This document shows positions 1-10,957 of a DNA stretch of 64,000 bases, one piece after another (position 1 is the stretch's first letter; each line of letters begins with the position of its first letter). Source of the stretch: Liriodendron chinense (Eukaryota > Streptophyta > Magnoliopsida > Magnoliales > Magnoliaceae); NCBI GenBank assembly GCA_003013855.2, contig ML058527.1:62001-126000 (forward strand). The letters are read 5' to 3'. The notes under the pieces are model-generated. The model was not told where the DNA came from. It saw only the letters and a program-made list of their open reading frames with translations, and did no database searches. The translations under genes were made by a program, and so were the position numbers.

Positions 1-437
1 ATCAAAGGGATCATCGGGACATCCACACCATTCATCATCAGGGGGGCATCATCAATGATCACATCAAGTCCACCCAAGCAAGTGTGTCGTACATCACGGC
101 CATCATCAAGAGCATCCAGGCCGTCAAAGGTATCATTTGAACCATCCATACCATTCAGACATGAGATCAGCCCATCTATGTCCATCATGGCCACATCATC
201 ACCATCGATCACATCATCCATGCGGCCCACACTCCAAGGATGCGTAGCCTCACCTATGTCCCATCTCCCCATCTCATCCATACCATCTAAAGCTCCATCA
301 TCCAATGACCTTTCCAAATCTGAAATTCCAGCCATCCCACCATTAATGGAGTCATTAAAAGCTCCATTAACCACCAAGCTTAAGTCTTCATTAATGCTCC
401 CTCTTAAAGCCCCATCTACCCCATCCATTAAAGGCAT
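1..437 (-). other. Acidic open reading frame running off the left edge, unidentified
   Basis: Reading leftwards from an ATG at 437 there are about 145 codons with no stop before the window ends. The product is extremely rich in Asp, Gly and Met, with repeated Asp-Gly and Met-Asp pairs, because the DNA is a quasi-repeat of GATG-like units. It lies on the same strand as the PMD pseudogene and downstream of it, so it could be a degenerate C-terminal extension of that gene, but I see no splice link. A 135-codon frame on the other strand (55-462) is probably its shadow. I do not recognise a family. Confidence 0.2.
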
Positions 438-1449
438 CTCCTCTCCATCAAAGCTCAATTGAAAATTTGGAATGTGGGACCCACCATGGACAGCACCCAC
501 AGCCTCTATATCTCCACCATCCATTGCTTGGGAAAGGACAAAGTGAGAAGAAAATAAAAAGAAAAGAAAAGTGAAGACAAAAGAAGGATTCATGGTTGGA
601 TCGAAACCTCGTGTGCATCGAATCAAGGAGACATGGATAGTGGACTGCTGAGAATGTTCGAATACGAGACAGCCCAGACCGCACAAGAGGCGAGGCTTAG
701 GAGGCCCCCTGTGGGCTGCCCGTACAGACGAGTCTTCTCTCTCTTCGCGGGATTGGTCTATCCGTCTTTTGGTAGGTGGGACTGCCAGTCCATGTCAGAA
801 GATGGCACCCTGAGGGCCGCCCAAAACTCCAATCAGCTCCAGATTTCGTTTGAGGCTGATCTGAATCATCTGGAAGGTACCCCACCTGTCCAATCATGAA
901 GTATTGCGGCCAACTAGGGCCAATCAAGTCAAAGAGAAGGAAAATGGATCAAGAAAGGCCCACGAGCAATCTAAGCCACTCAAAGGCTAGATCATCATGA
1001 TCTAAACCATGAAAGAGCTCGCATGAGTCATAAAATAGCAAGATTAAGGGTTTGATCATCAAAAGGAGGGCCAAAATCCAAGGTCTGATCATCAAGTGGG
1101 CCCACATGGCTGAAAAGAGCAAGCTGAGCCATTCAAGTCATCATCCGCACCATGGAAAGCCTGTTTAGCCTCACAAAACATCACGGACAGTTACTCCAAA
1201 GCGAAGTTAAAGTCAGGAAAGGGCCCATAGGGCAAATCAAGCAATCTGAACCATTCAAGTTGTCATCCATGCAGTTGAGAAATCTTATCTTCCACAAAGT
1301 ATTAAAGAATAAGTCAAGAGTCAAGACATCTAAGCATCATCAAGAAATTTGAGACAAACAGGAACTGTATATTCAGAAAATCTTGATACAGAAGAAAAGC
1401 AAAAGCAAAAAGGGCCTTACAAAGCTGAATACATCCTCAAAGAAGCAGG
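438..1449. other. No supported gene
   Basis: Only short frames occur on either strand and none resembles a family I know. The stretch lies between the acidic frame and the PMD pseudogene and is presumably internal sequence of the Tat-like element or an intron or untranslated part of its antisense gene. Confidence 0.4.
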
Positions 1450-2598
1450 TTACAGATCACCAACATAGTCGTCGTCATCCCTCCTCTCATCCCTCTCCCG
1501 ACGATGAAGATCCATCAGAGGAGCTGTCACTAATCCACCAGCATATCTGCGATGACCCCCTAGAACATAAAGCGAAGGAAGCAGAGGCCCTTGTCCATAC
1601 ATCAAGTACCACTCGTCGCAGTCACGATCCAGGATCGTGAAGCAAAATCTAGGCTGGCCCACAAGAGCATCGGCCATCTCATCAGCTGGGATCTGAGCAG
1701 CCGGAGGAGGTACAGAACAAGGAACCCGAGCCACACCAGTGATCTGTCGAAGCAGCCTCTCACCCAAGTACCACTGAAATGATTCAGCGTCAGAAAGCAT
1801 GATCCGAAGACATGAAGAATCATATGCTTCCACACGCTGAGGGGTGTAGTAAAGATGAAAGTTGGCGTACGGCATCTGAGCAAACTACAACGAAAAGGTT
1901 CATCACAATCAGCCCTAGAGCAGCACGACGGATAAGGAAAATAAGATACTTATGTCCTCAACGGTCAGTCCATCTATGTCAGCGCGCCAATTGTCCCCAG
2001 ATACTTGAGAATTCCGTTGACGATTTTCCTGATGCCAGTGCATGAAGTGGTACAAGGATGGCTCAACACCATCCCGTATCCTCGGCAAGAGATGAGTAAA
2101 ATGATCGTAAAAATAGGTCTGGTGAAGGGCAGACATAATGATCAGATAAAGAAAGAAGACAAATGTCTCCAGGGAAGGCTAAAAAGAGTACCTCCACGAC
2201 AGGCCAGAAACCTGTGTAGGACCGGCTACTCCGAGAGGTCTTATCTAAGCCTTAGAAGATGTGAGTTAAGATAGGCCCATTCCAATTGTACGAATGGTGA
2301 AGATCCTCAACCAAACGAAGAAATCTAGGGTCGATCCTCTCGTTCGCATGGCAGAAAAGGAATGACCCAAAGGCATAAGTAATCATGGCCCGTGCTTTGT
2401 GAAGGGCCTCCAGCTCGGTAGTAGGGATGACAGTAGCAAAGGTGTTGTAAAACCATCACAGTTTCACTTGGTGGCCCTGGAATTCACGCTCAGGTGGGAT
2501 GGCTCCCATAAGCCGTAGCCAGTCAATAGAAGTGATGGGAGCAAGAGAGCCGACGTGGGGAACAACTGCCCCATGGAATGAGAAGCCAATCTCTGTGT

Positions 2599-2630
<32 letters not shown>

Positions 2631-2964
2631 AGGGGAGTTATTCCCCACTCGCCACAGGGAAGTTGAAAGGTGTGGGTCTCATCCCGCCACCTCTCACAAA
2701 GAGCCGCAAGCAGCATGCGGTTGGCGTTATTATTGTGAAAGCGCAAGGTAAGGAGGCCTGCAAAAGGGGTATCAGCCAGAAGACGTTCAAGCAAAGGTTG
2801 TGGTTATTTCACCCAATCATCCCAGAGATCTCGGGTACCTTGGCCCTTATGGAGGGAAGAGGTTGGTGCTCCTTCGCTAAAGAACATATATGAGCCCCTC
2901 GGCGAACGATGAAGGTCGGGTCATCCTCATCAACCACCCTTCGCCCCCTTGTACCATCCGCCAT
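1450..2964 (-). pseudogene. Plant Mobile Domain (PMD / MAIN-like) pseudogene, antisense in the gypsy element
   Basis: PMD proteins occur as host genes (MAIN, MAIL1) and as passengers of gypsy and Mutator-like elements. The frame starts at an ATG at 2964 (MADGTRGRR). A one-base shift near 2820 and a TAA then lead into a frame (about 2810-2456) with the PMD signature: N-A-N-R-M-L-L-A-A-L-C-E-R-W, then ETHTFQLPCGEWGITPL, and later HVGSLAPI and DWLRLMG. Further fragments follow at about 2455-2270 (KARAMITYAFGSFLF, HSYNWNGPI), 2136-1915 and 1875-1450 (WYLGERLLRQITG). A possible intron of about 70 bases ends at TTGCTCAG just before 1875. A CA/TG microsatellite replaces part of the domain and reads as a His-Thr repeat. 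Shifts and stops show it is non-functional. The family call is firm; its role in the element is unknown. Confidence 0.75.
2594..2630. repeat. (GT)n microsatellite
   Basis: A nearly pure GT run with one interruption. It lies inside the PMD coding remnant and is translated as alternating His and Thr on the minus strand without closing that frame. Confidence 0.95.
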
Positions 2965-5479
2965 CAAATCCTACAAGCTTGGCAAGGTAAGTCCTTATTC
3001 TCTACCCATTAAAATCCAAATCAAATCATTACTCGGGAAACCCATGGATTAGGATCTACATTTAAATGCAAAAATCCTATGTCCAAATCCATGTGTTGCC
3101 TAAGATATGTGTTGGGCCCATCGAAGAAAGCAAGGCCCACCTTAAAGAAGGTTGCATGCCATGACTTAGGAAAGGAAAGTCCATCATCTAAGGACACATT
3201 TTGGACAACAAATGCACTCAAATATCATGAGATCAAAGGGATATGAGTCAAACTTCATATAAAGAAATCCCTCTTCAAAGTCCATATGTGACCAAGGATT
3301 GGTTCACTTTACCTACCAAGGCCATGATCCTCATCTAAGATGTTCCCATCTTTTTACATATGTACATGGACAAGTGGGGAATAAGAAGGAAATGGGTCCC
3401 CAAGAGCAACTCAAATGCCTCACCTTAATGGATTGGAAGGAGCACATAGCTTGAAGAAACATGAGAACCCATTCATGGGTTAACCATGGGCAACCTATGT
3501 GCATCATCTTGATAAATGTTTTGACTATGAGGATACAAAATGGTGACCTACCCACAAACATATGAATCAAAGAAGCAAATGGTAAAAAAGTTGATGCACA
3601 TAGCCCATGAAGAATCAAAGTTGGAAATGTCCATGCAAGGACAAATATGGGCAATTTATGTGCACCAATTGCTTTACAAAAGAGTGGACCATTTGAGCAC
3701 AAAAGGGCATGGCTTGATGAGTCACCCAACCATCATGAAAATGGCTAAGAATGGTATATATAGCCCACGTGAAGATCAAAATCCAAAATGCCCCAAAGCA
3801 TGGGACAAAATTGGGCAACTTATGGGTATCATTCTTTCCCACAAATTGAAAGAAAAATCACTTATCGTTGAGAATGATGGTGGATGACCCAGCAAGCACC
3901 CCAAAGAGAAGTTCAAGGAGCTATGGTTGTATGGATAGCCCACTTGATGAGAGTCATCCTATTGAGGTTGGTAACATTAAAGGAAACTCTTGAGAACCAC
4001 TTTCCTACCACATGAAAAAACCATTTGAACTTAGTGAGATTTTTGAAACAACTCACTCATGGGACTTGTAGATGATCAAGTAACTCAAGTCCTCCATCCA
4101 TCCAAAGAAAAGGCATGAAGGAAAAGAATCCTACATGCACAAAGTGTAGTGGTGCACACATGACTCATAAAAATTCATAAGTTTCAAGGAGGGCCCAAAA
4201 GCCCATCTATATGGAAAAATTACAAGGAACCCACCACACTTTGTGTACAAGGATGTACATCATAATCAAGAAATGGTGGAAGATTTGGGCTACTTGTCCA
4301 TAAAGGCCCAACTAAGAAATCTAGCCCACTTGAGATCCAAGTGAAGAATGGGCTAGTCACCTTTGATCATACACATGTGAAGAAAGATAGGGCCAGCCAA
4401 AATGAGCTCTATGAGCCTAAAACTTAAGGTGGGCCCTACCATTCTCATGGGCCCAAACCTTGAAAAGATGATGGAAAAGAAAAGAAAGCTCCAAAGAATA
4501 TGGCAAGGAAAAAAGAGCATGAGGGAGCCCAAAATGAAGTATTGGGCCCATCAAATACACCAAGGGCCATGACTTCACTTTGAGCCCACTTGATACACAT
4601 GAAAAAGGGGCCCAACTCCCATGAGAAAAGATAGGATATTTTACCATGCACACTTGATGGACATGACAAAATTACCCTTTACATACACATGAAGGGAGTG
4701 TGAAAGAAGAAAAGAAAAATGAAATGGAAGCTTGCAATGTCCTTCTCCATGCACCACCTTGAGAAGAGATTGGAGATGTAAAAAAGGCCAAAAAGACTTG
4801 GGCCCACCTTGACTCCCTTGGAATGTCTACATGGAGAAAAGAGAGAGAACATGAGAAGAGACAATGAAGAAGAAAACAATGAAATAAGGGAAAAGGGAGT
4901 GGTCCATACCTTCACCACTCACCAAAGGGGGACCACCTTACTGTCCCAAAGCTCCACTAAGGCCCCACCACTTGAAAAAAGCAAAAGGCCACCAAAAGAA
5001 AGAGAAAAACTTGAAAAAAGAGAGAGTATGAGAAAGAGAAGAGAGAGATTGCACGTTGGAGGGGCCAAGTATGCCCCATGTTATATAGAGAATGGGAGGG
5101 CACCCCATTATCCGACCCACTGGAAAGACCAGTGGGCAGAAGCGGCTTGGGTGGCACCCAGGGGGCCGTCCGTCCTCCCACTTGGTTGAAATGACCTCTC
5201 ACCCCCTCTCTTTGGGAAGAACTCCTCCTTGGGAAGGGTGGTTGCAAGTGAATCTTGTACCTCCATCTAAGAATGAAGTAATGGAAGAGAAGGATGAGAA
5301 AAAGTAAGGAATCTCACCAAAATCTCATCTTGTGAGAAATTGGAGAGAAGTTGGCTTAATGATGTGGAAAAAGCTCCATGGAATTTTCAAGAAAAAGAAA
5401 AAGAATTGACTTGGTTAAACAATGATCTCAACCATCCAAAGTCATGGCTTAATGATCTGAATCATCCTCAGAAAAATCC
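2965..5479. other. Non-coding, AG-rich stretch, no supported gene
   Basis: The + strand is rich in purines, with many loosely repeated phrases such as CACATGAAGAA, GCCCACTTGA and GGGCCCA. The frames present (for example 3540-3887 and 4809-5189) have low-complexity Lys/Glu/Arg content and match no family I know. By position it would be internal non-coding sequence of the Tat-like element. Confidence 0.5.
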
Positions 5480-6648
5480 CTGGAATTTCCAACTTTGATT
5501 GCTGCCTACTATACATAATGTTTGGTCCGAAGACCTTAAACTACGTTGGGATCAACATCCAGAGGGATTTCATAATAAAAACCATCATTTAACCTCAACC
5601 GATCAAGGAAGGGGTCAGATAGACTGGATCTTTTGAAAAAAAAAACACAAAAAAAAGTGACGTGCTTCATGTACATAATGTTTGGTCCGAAGACCTTAAA
5701 CTACGTCGGGATCAACATCTCGAGGGATTTCAAAATAAAAACCATCATTTGACCTCAACCGATCAAGGAAGGGGTCAGATAGACTGGATCTTTTAAAAAA
5801 AAACACAAAAAAACATGTGACGTGCTTCATGTACATAATGTTTGGTCCGAAGACCTTAAACTACGTCGGGATCAACATCCCGAGGGATTTCATAATAAAA
5901 ACCGTCATTTGACCTCAACCGATCAAGGAAGGGGTCAGATAGACTAGATCTTTTGGAAAAAAAACACACACAAAAAAAATGTGTCGTGCTTCATGTACAT
6001 AATGTTTGGTTCGAAGACCTTAAACTACGTCGGGATCAACATCCCGAGGGATTTCATAATAAAAACCATCATTTGACCTCAACCGATCATGGAAGAGGTC
6101 AGATAGACTGGATCTTTTGGAAAAAAAAAAAACACAAAAAAGTGCATCGTGCTTCATGTACATAATATTTGGTCCGAAGACCTTAAACTACGTCGGGATT
6201 AAGATCCCGAGAGATTTTCAATAAAAACCGGCATCGGTCTTGATTGTTCGAATCAAGATCCGACGACTCCGGACATATTCTAAAAAAAATGTGTATTTCA
6301 ATATTGCCTGTACAAAGTTTGGGTCCGAAGACCTTAAACTACATTGGAATCAACATCCCGAGAGACTTTTTAATAAAAACCGACATCGATCCCAGCTGTT
6401 CCGGCCAAGATCTGATGACCTGGATCATTTCAAAAAAGTTAAAAAAATGTGTTGCCCTATTTTATACAAAGTTTTCGTTCGAAGACCTTAAACTACGTCA
6501 GAATCAACATCCTGATAGACATTTTAATAAAAACCGGCACCGACCTCGACCGCTTGGCTTAAGGTTCGATAATCCGAATCTTTTCAAAAAATCACAAAAA
6601 GAATGTATTTTCAGACTGTACATATTTTTTGTCCGAAGACCTTAAACT
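5480..6648 (+). repeat. Tandem repeat array, unit about 150-164 bp, 8 copies
   Basis: The phrase TTTGGTCCGAAGACCTTAAA, or close variants, recurs at about 5521, 5681, 5841, 6004, 6168, 6318, 6473 and 6628. The first five units are close copies; the last three are more diverged. Most early units hold a perfect hairpin, TCGGGAT-CAAC-ATCCCGA, followed by an A-rich block. The array is cut by the SIRE insertion at 6648 and resumes at 17794. Tandem repeats in the 3' untranslated region are typical of Tat-lineage elements and are a known source of satellites. Confidence 0.9.
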
Positions 6649-7340
6649 TGAAAATGCGGTATAAGTTTGATTACCGCTGTTGTAGAAGCAAGAAACAAGT
6701 TATCTTGTCCTAGAGGGGGGTGAATAGGACATTTTTTTTAAATTTCTCAATACAAAGTATTCTTAGAGCACTTTTATCAAACACAAGATATGCAAAATAT
6801 AAATCAATAAAAGCACATGTGAAAGAAGTAAATCAGTTCATCCATTCACCACACAACAAGAGATTTTTATAGTGGTTCGGTTATGTACCTACTCCACTCC
6901 CGGCCGATCCACTCACTCCTTGAGTGGCCGGATTTCACTATCACTATGGTTTTAAATGAGGTTAACCATAAACCTTAACAGCCTACAAAAGGACTTACGA
7001 CTTAACACATGGATTCATCCTTCCATAGGACTAATCCATGACCACTTAGTCCTACACAAGGGCTTGTCCTACTCAAGGACTTGTCCTACGCAAGGACTCT
7101 ACCGAGTTTGGGTCTTCAAACTCTGAAACCCAAATCTCAACTTGAGGAGGTTTCTTGGACTCGAAAGACTAAATATACTTAGCTGATTGAGTCCCTTGAT
7201 GATGCCTTTGTTGAAGAAGCTTCGGCTTGTACGGAAGACGTCTTCTTCAGCTCCCTCGATCAGCAACCTTGCTCCGGATGACCCATTGTAGATTCCAAGG
7301 TGAGGGATTGAGGTTAGGTTGAGGCTATTTTGGGATATGG

Positions 7341-7350
7341 CTTTTATATA
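7341..7350 (-). promoter_or_regulatory. TATA box candidate in the SIRE 3' LTR
   Basis: Minus strand TATATAAAAG, a good plant TATA box. It lies about 310 bp downstream (element orientation) of the palindrome array, which would place that array in U3. A weaker TATTTATAG-type site at 7614-7623 lies closer to the array. Confidence 0.5.
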
Positions 7351-7663
7351 AGGAAAGCTTCTACCTAAACCACCATTAATGGCATTGATGACAAGAGAAT
7401 GTCTATGAGAGGTAGGTCAAGATGCCATTAAAGAGGGGTTGAGTTCATGATTCAATCCAAGCTTTGAATGCTTAATCAATGTTGGTCAGATCAACATGGA
7501 TTGAAGTATGAACTCAACAAATCTAAGGGTTTGGAAGAAGGGGATCTCAAGAAGAAGGCTCACTCAAACCCTAGATGATGCTCAAGGTGTCTTGGGCAAG
7601 ATCCAACCGAGTTCTATAAATAGATTATGCCATTCAACGGTTAGAAAACGGTCAGCTCGATAG

Positions 7664-8153
7664 GTTCCGATCGATCGGACATAAGTTTTAGTCAAATTTG
7701 AATTTTGCTTGAAAACAGGTTCTCCGACTGATCGGACTTAGTTCCGATTGATCGGAATACCCTGTCCGATTGATCGGACAGATGGTCCGATTGATTGGAA
7801 TTTCTTCCAGAGAGTTGATGTAATTTTTCTGGAAATTCCTCCGATGGATCGTATCTATGTCCGATGGATCGGAGAGCCCTGTCCGATGGATCGGACAGAC
7901 CTCCGATTGATCGTAAAAGAGTCCAGAGAGTTTTTCATATATTTGTTGGACAATTGTACGATTGATCGGACATACTGTCCGATTGATCGGAACACACTGT
8001 CCGATGGATCGAACAGCCCTCCGATGGCTCGGAAAAGTGTCCAGAGAGTTTACAATGTAACTGGACTATTCTCCGATGGATCGGACACAATGTCCGATTG
8101 ATCGGACATCTATCGGACTATTCTCCGATGGATCGGGTATGTATCGGAGAGAG
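7664..8153. repeat. Array of about 16 TCCGATNGATCGGA palindromes (left SIRE LTR)
   Basis: About 16 copies of a 14-bp palindrome with core TCCGAT(C/T/G)GATCGGA lie in under 500 bp. The C version is a perfect palindrome. The array is broken three times, at about 7808, 7921 and 8039, by the phrase TCCAGAGAGTT followed after some 15-20 mostly A/T-rich bases by a CTGGA-like inverse. This gives a higher-order period near 115 bp. Several palindromes carry single changes. Confidence 0.9.
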
Positions 8154-8434
8154 CAGACTTATAGTTTTTCAATTTTAAAGCAACTTCTGCTACCAAGAAC
8201 CTTTCCATTGCTGATCTTAATGGAAGGTGGGCTATAGATGGTGCTAAGGGTGTGCCTAGAAAGGATTTGGGCCATCTATAGAAGGTTTTGGGATCAAAGG
8301 TTTTGGTGTAGAGGCTTGAAGCTGACTTGATCTTTGAGAAGCTTCTGTCTTCAGCCGCAAGGAAAACTGTCTTCAGCCGCAAGGGGACTCGACGACACAC
8401 TAACCATGGTAATTGACAAATCTTTGCATTAACA

Positions 8435-8448
8435 ATCTCCCCCTTTGT
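8435..8448 (-). other. Polypurine tract of the SIRE element
   Basis: Minus strand AAAGGGGGAGAT immediately precedes the 3' LTR, the expected site for plus-strand priming. The same tract precedes the LTR of the right-edge SIRE-like element. Confidence 0.85.
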
Positions 8449-9247
8449 CAATTACTAGACAAAACCAAACCTATACAAGTCTTGGTCCATACCACAGACT
8501 TATCCTAGATACCAAAACCAAAATACATCATGTCGAAAAAAAATAAAAACTTTATACATAGACATGACTAATTACATACAAAATGTACAGACTCAATGTA
8601 CAGACTAGGCTTCACTTGAACTCCCCCTTAGTCCCTGCACACAAAAGATCAACAAAAAAAAGATAACCTGGATCTTTTGGTGGGATAAATTCTCCCCCTT
8701 TTTGGCAGTGATTGACAAAGGTTAGTGAAATGAGAATGCAGCGCATATGTCATAGACTAAAGGAGGAAATAAACATTATCGTGCCTAGAGAGGAAGCCAA
8801 CACACACATGGTCATGCAAGGATATACAAGTATATGACAGTAAGCACAGTGGGCTTATAGCCCAAGCAACCAACCTCCCCTCCTGAAATGTATATCATGA
8901 CCAACATACCATATATACAAAATCCAAAAGAGGCAAGAAGCCCAACAAGGATAAGCAATTTCGCACAATTATATGTATATATGCACAAGATAGCCAAAAA
9001 GAATGATCATCAGACATAATATCATAACAAGAAAAACATAATGATCATCAGAATATCCAGATACAGGGCATAGCAGAATATCCAAAAAATATCCAAAAAA
9101 AAAAAACGTATCCAAAAAGTATAACCATCCGACGAACCAAAAAGGTGTCAAAGAGAAGATGCATCAATCAATACAACTATCAACGTCGCTCCAAAAAGAT
9201 ATCTACGACGACTAGACACTAGGGACCCTAACTGAAAAGATAGGCAG
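8449..9247 (-). other. SIRE 3' untranslated region
   Basis: No frame here is convincing. The block around 8850-8880 (GGCTTATAGCCCAAGCAACC) recurs almost unchanged at 63970-64000 in the right-edge element, which supports a shared non-coding 3' region. Confidence 0.6.
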
Positions 9248-10427
9248 CTATGGAGCAGGGCCAGCGACGTCATCGCGACGGCATGAGAGAGCTGAGGTGA
9301 GGCTCTGGACTGCATCATGAATGGTCTGCATCAAGCTCTCGAGTCGCGACAGCCGCTCACCATGCTGTGCAAGGGCACCCTCCACTCGATCTAGTTGAGT
9401 AGTGATCTGCTCCGTGCTGGGAGGAGGAGGTGCCGAAGAGGCGTCGGACTGAAGTCGCCGCTTGACTGAGCGACGAGCTGGGGCAGGCGTTGGTGATGGA
9501 GCTGAAGATCCTGCTGTGGGTGTCAGCCGACACCTGTGTGGGAGTGTGCGAGAAATCCCGATCTTCTACGTCATCCTCTTTTGAAAGGGTCATCTTCTTG
9601 ATATTGAGGTCCCTGAATGTGCGGCGAGGAATAGGGTGGACCACAATATCTGTGAACCCGCACTCGTGCCCTAATCTGGTAATGAGCCAGCCGAACGGAA
9701 TGGTGTTGCGGTTGTGTGGCAGAGCGTCCAGAATATGATGCAAAATGATGGATGGGAGACACAGGCGCGTCCCATGACCAACGTGATACAGCAGATTGAC
9801 CATATTGGCAGTAAGGTCAGACTTGTTGGTACTGCGGGGGTAGACATTGGTGCTAAAGATCTGGTGGAGCACTTGAAACCTATTGGACATTTCAGATGCC
9901 CGTAGTGCACTACCGTCGATCCACTCCGGATTTGGACCCCGACATAAGTATCGAGTCCAATCAGCCCTAAGAGAAGTATCAAGAAGATTGTCATTTGGTT
10001 GTGGGGCTGTGGACACGGGAACACCAATCAGGGCGGCTATTGTGTGGGCTGTTACCTGGACGACCCGGCCTCCGACAATAACTTCACATGAGGGAGGGTT
10101 TCCAACGGGGTTGATGATTTTAGATAGAAATGTATACACAACCTCGGGATGGGCTACGCCGCCAAATCGAAGTACAACATCCCACCCAATCTGTGAAAGA
10201 AGAGCGGGAATGCCAAAGGGCTCCACACATGACTCAGTGACCACTCTCTCATATATAATGGTGCGAGATTGAAACCGAGAGAGAGAGGCTGGACTCTCAG
10301 GCTGGGCAGGAGGAGCAGCAGGAGGAGGAGAGCCCTGAGAGGGTCGAGAAGTTTGCAGCTTCTTGGTCCTGGCAGTGGTGGATGGCCCAGCAGCCATCTT
10401 GGACTTGCCTTTGGGATCTTTAGGCAT
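9248..10427 (-). CDS. SIRE third ORF: putative plant transposon protein domain, one frameshift
   Basis: The best start is the ATG at 10427 (MPKDPKGKSK); the frame is open to 10628 but the upstream part looks like leader. After a Pro/Ser/Lys-rich N-terminus the sequence has the pattern of the plant 'putative transposon protein' family (Pfam type PF20167): RTIIYERVV, GWDVVLRFGGVAHPEVV, GGRVVQVTAHTIAALIGVPV, then LPSIILHHILDALPHN and PFGWLITRLGHECGF. The frame stops at 9357, but another frame from about 9530 to a stop at 9248 gives a better C-terminus with a coiled-coil look (TTQLDRVEGALAQHGERLSR). One small indel near 9515-9550 therefore probably broke it. The position between pol and the 3' LTR is where SIRE elements carry an env-like ORF. 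The role is unknown; this is not an obvious envelope. Confidence 0.75.
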
Positions 10428-10957
10428 GGTGTAGCAAGATTGGAAAGTGGATTTAAACAATGCAGACACCAAGATGGACAGGAAACACTTCAAATCCCTA
10501 CAAATGATAATCTGATAGAGGAGAGGGGCAGAAGAAACCGATCGGATAGCAAAAAAAATTGAACTGACAGCTTGGAAGATCTTACCTAGGAGATACGAAG
10601 ACCTGTTGTTGCTGCAAAGGAGGATCAAGGGAAACCCAGCTGAGCTACAGTCCGATCGGATGGGGATGCCCTAGCAAAAGGGGCTGAGAGAAAACAGGAA
10701 TAGGGCAGAAATGAAGACCAAATGAATAGGGCTCGCGTATTTAACTGTTGAACTCCCGATATTTCCGATTGATCGGACGATGTGTCCGATCCATCGAAAA
10801 TGCCCCCGGTGACATTTTAACACTAAACACTTCCTCCCTTCAGCAAATGATTCCCAGCTTGTTTGATAAGAGTGTGAGCATGAGAATATCAATAATCACT
10901 CAATAAAATGAGGCTAATTCCTCAGATATACCTATATGCACATGAGTTTCCATTTTG
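10428..10957 (-). other. pol to third-ORF spacer with TCCGAT palindromes
   Basis: Non-coding apart from a frame extending the third ORF upstream. It holds GTCCGATCGGA near 10649, CCGATTGATCGGAC near 10768 and related half-sites near 10537 and 10787. These are the same motif as in the LTR array and lie just upstream of the third ORF in element orientation. Confidence 0.5.

Larger units (their letters stand above)
6649..8434 (-). repeat. 3' LTR of the SIRE element
   Basis: Direct repeat of 16012-17793 and 1786 bp long. The + strand starts TGAAAATGCGG and ends GCATTAACA. It contains the palindrome array (7664-8153) and a TATA-like site at 7341-7350. The 117-codon frame at 7748-8101 only reflects the palindromes. 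Confidence 0.95.

Noticed and set aside
55..462. 135-codon + strand frame rich in Ser and Pro
   Set aside because: Low-complexity shadow of the longer minus-strand acidic frame; no family resemblance.
3540..5307. Lys/Glu-rich and Phe/Leu-rich frames in the purine-rich stretch
   Set aside because: Composition follows the strand asymmetry of the DNA; no motif or conserved start.
7748..8101. 117-codon frames here and at 17113-17466 (PIDRTDGPID-type repeats)
   Set aside because: They are translations of the palindrome array and exist only because the words have no stop in that frame.
7664..8153. CRISPR-like array of palindromic repeats
   Set aside because: The units are 14 bp with irregular spacing and variable centres and lie in a plant LTR; there are no cas genes or uniform spacers.
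9490..10562. Plus-strand frames opposite the SIRE third ORF
   Set aside because: The minus-strand frame has recognisable domain motifs; these are antisense shadows.
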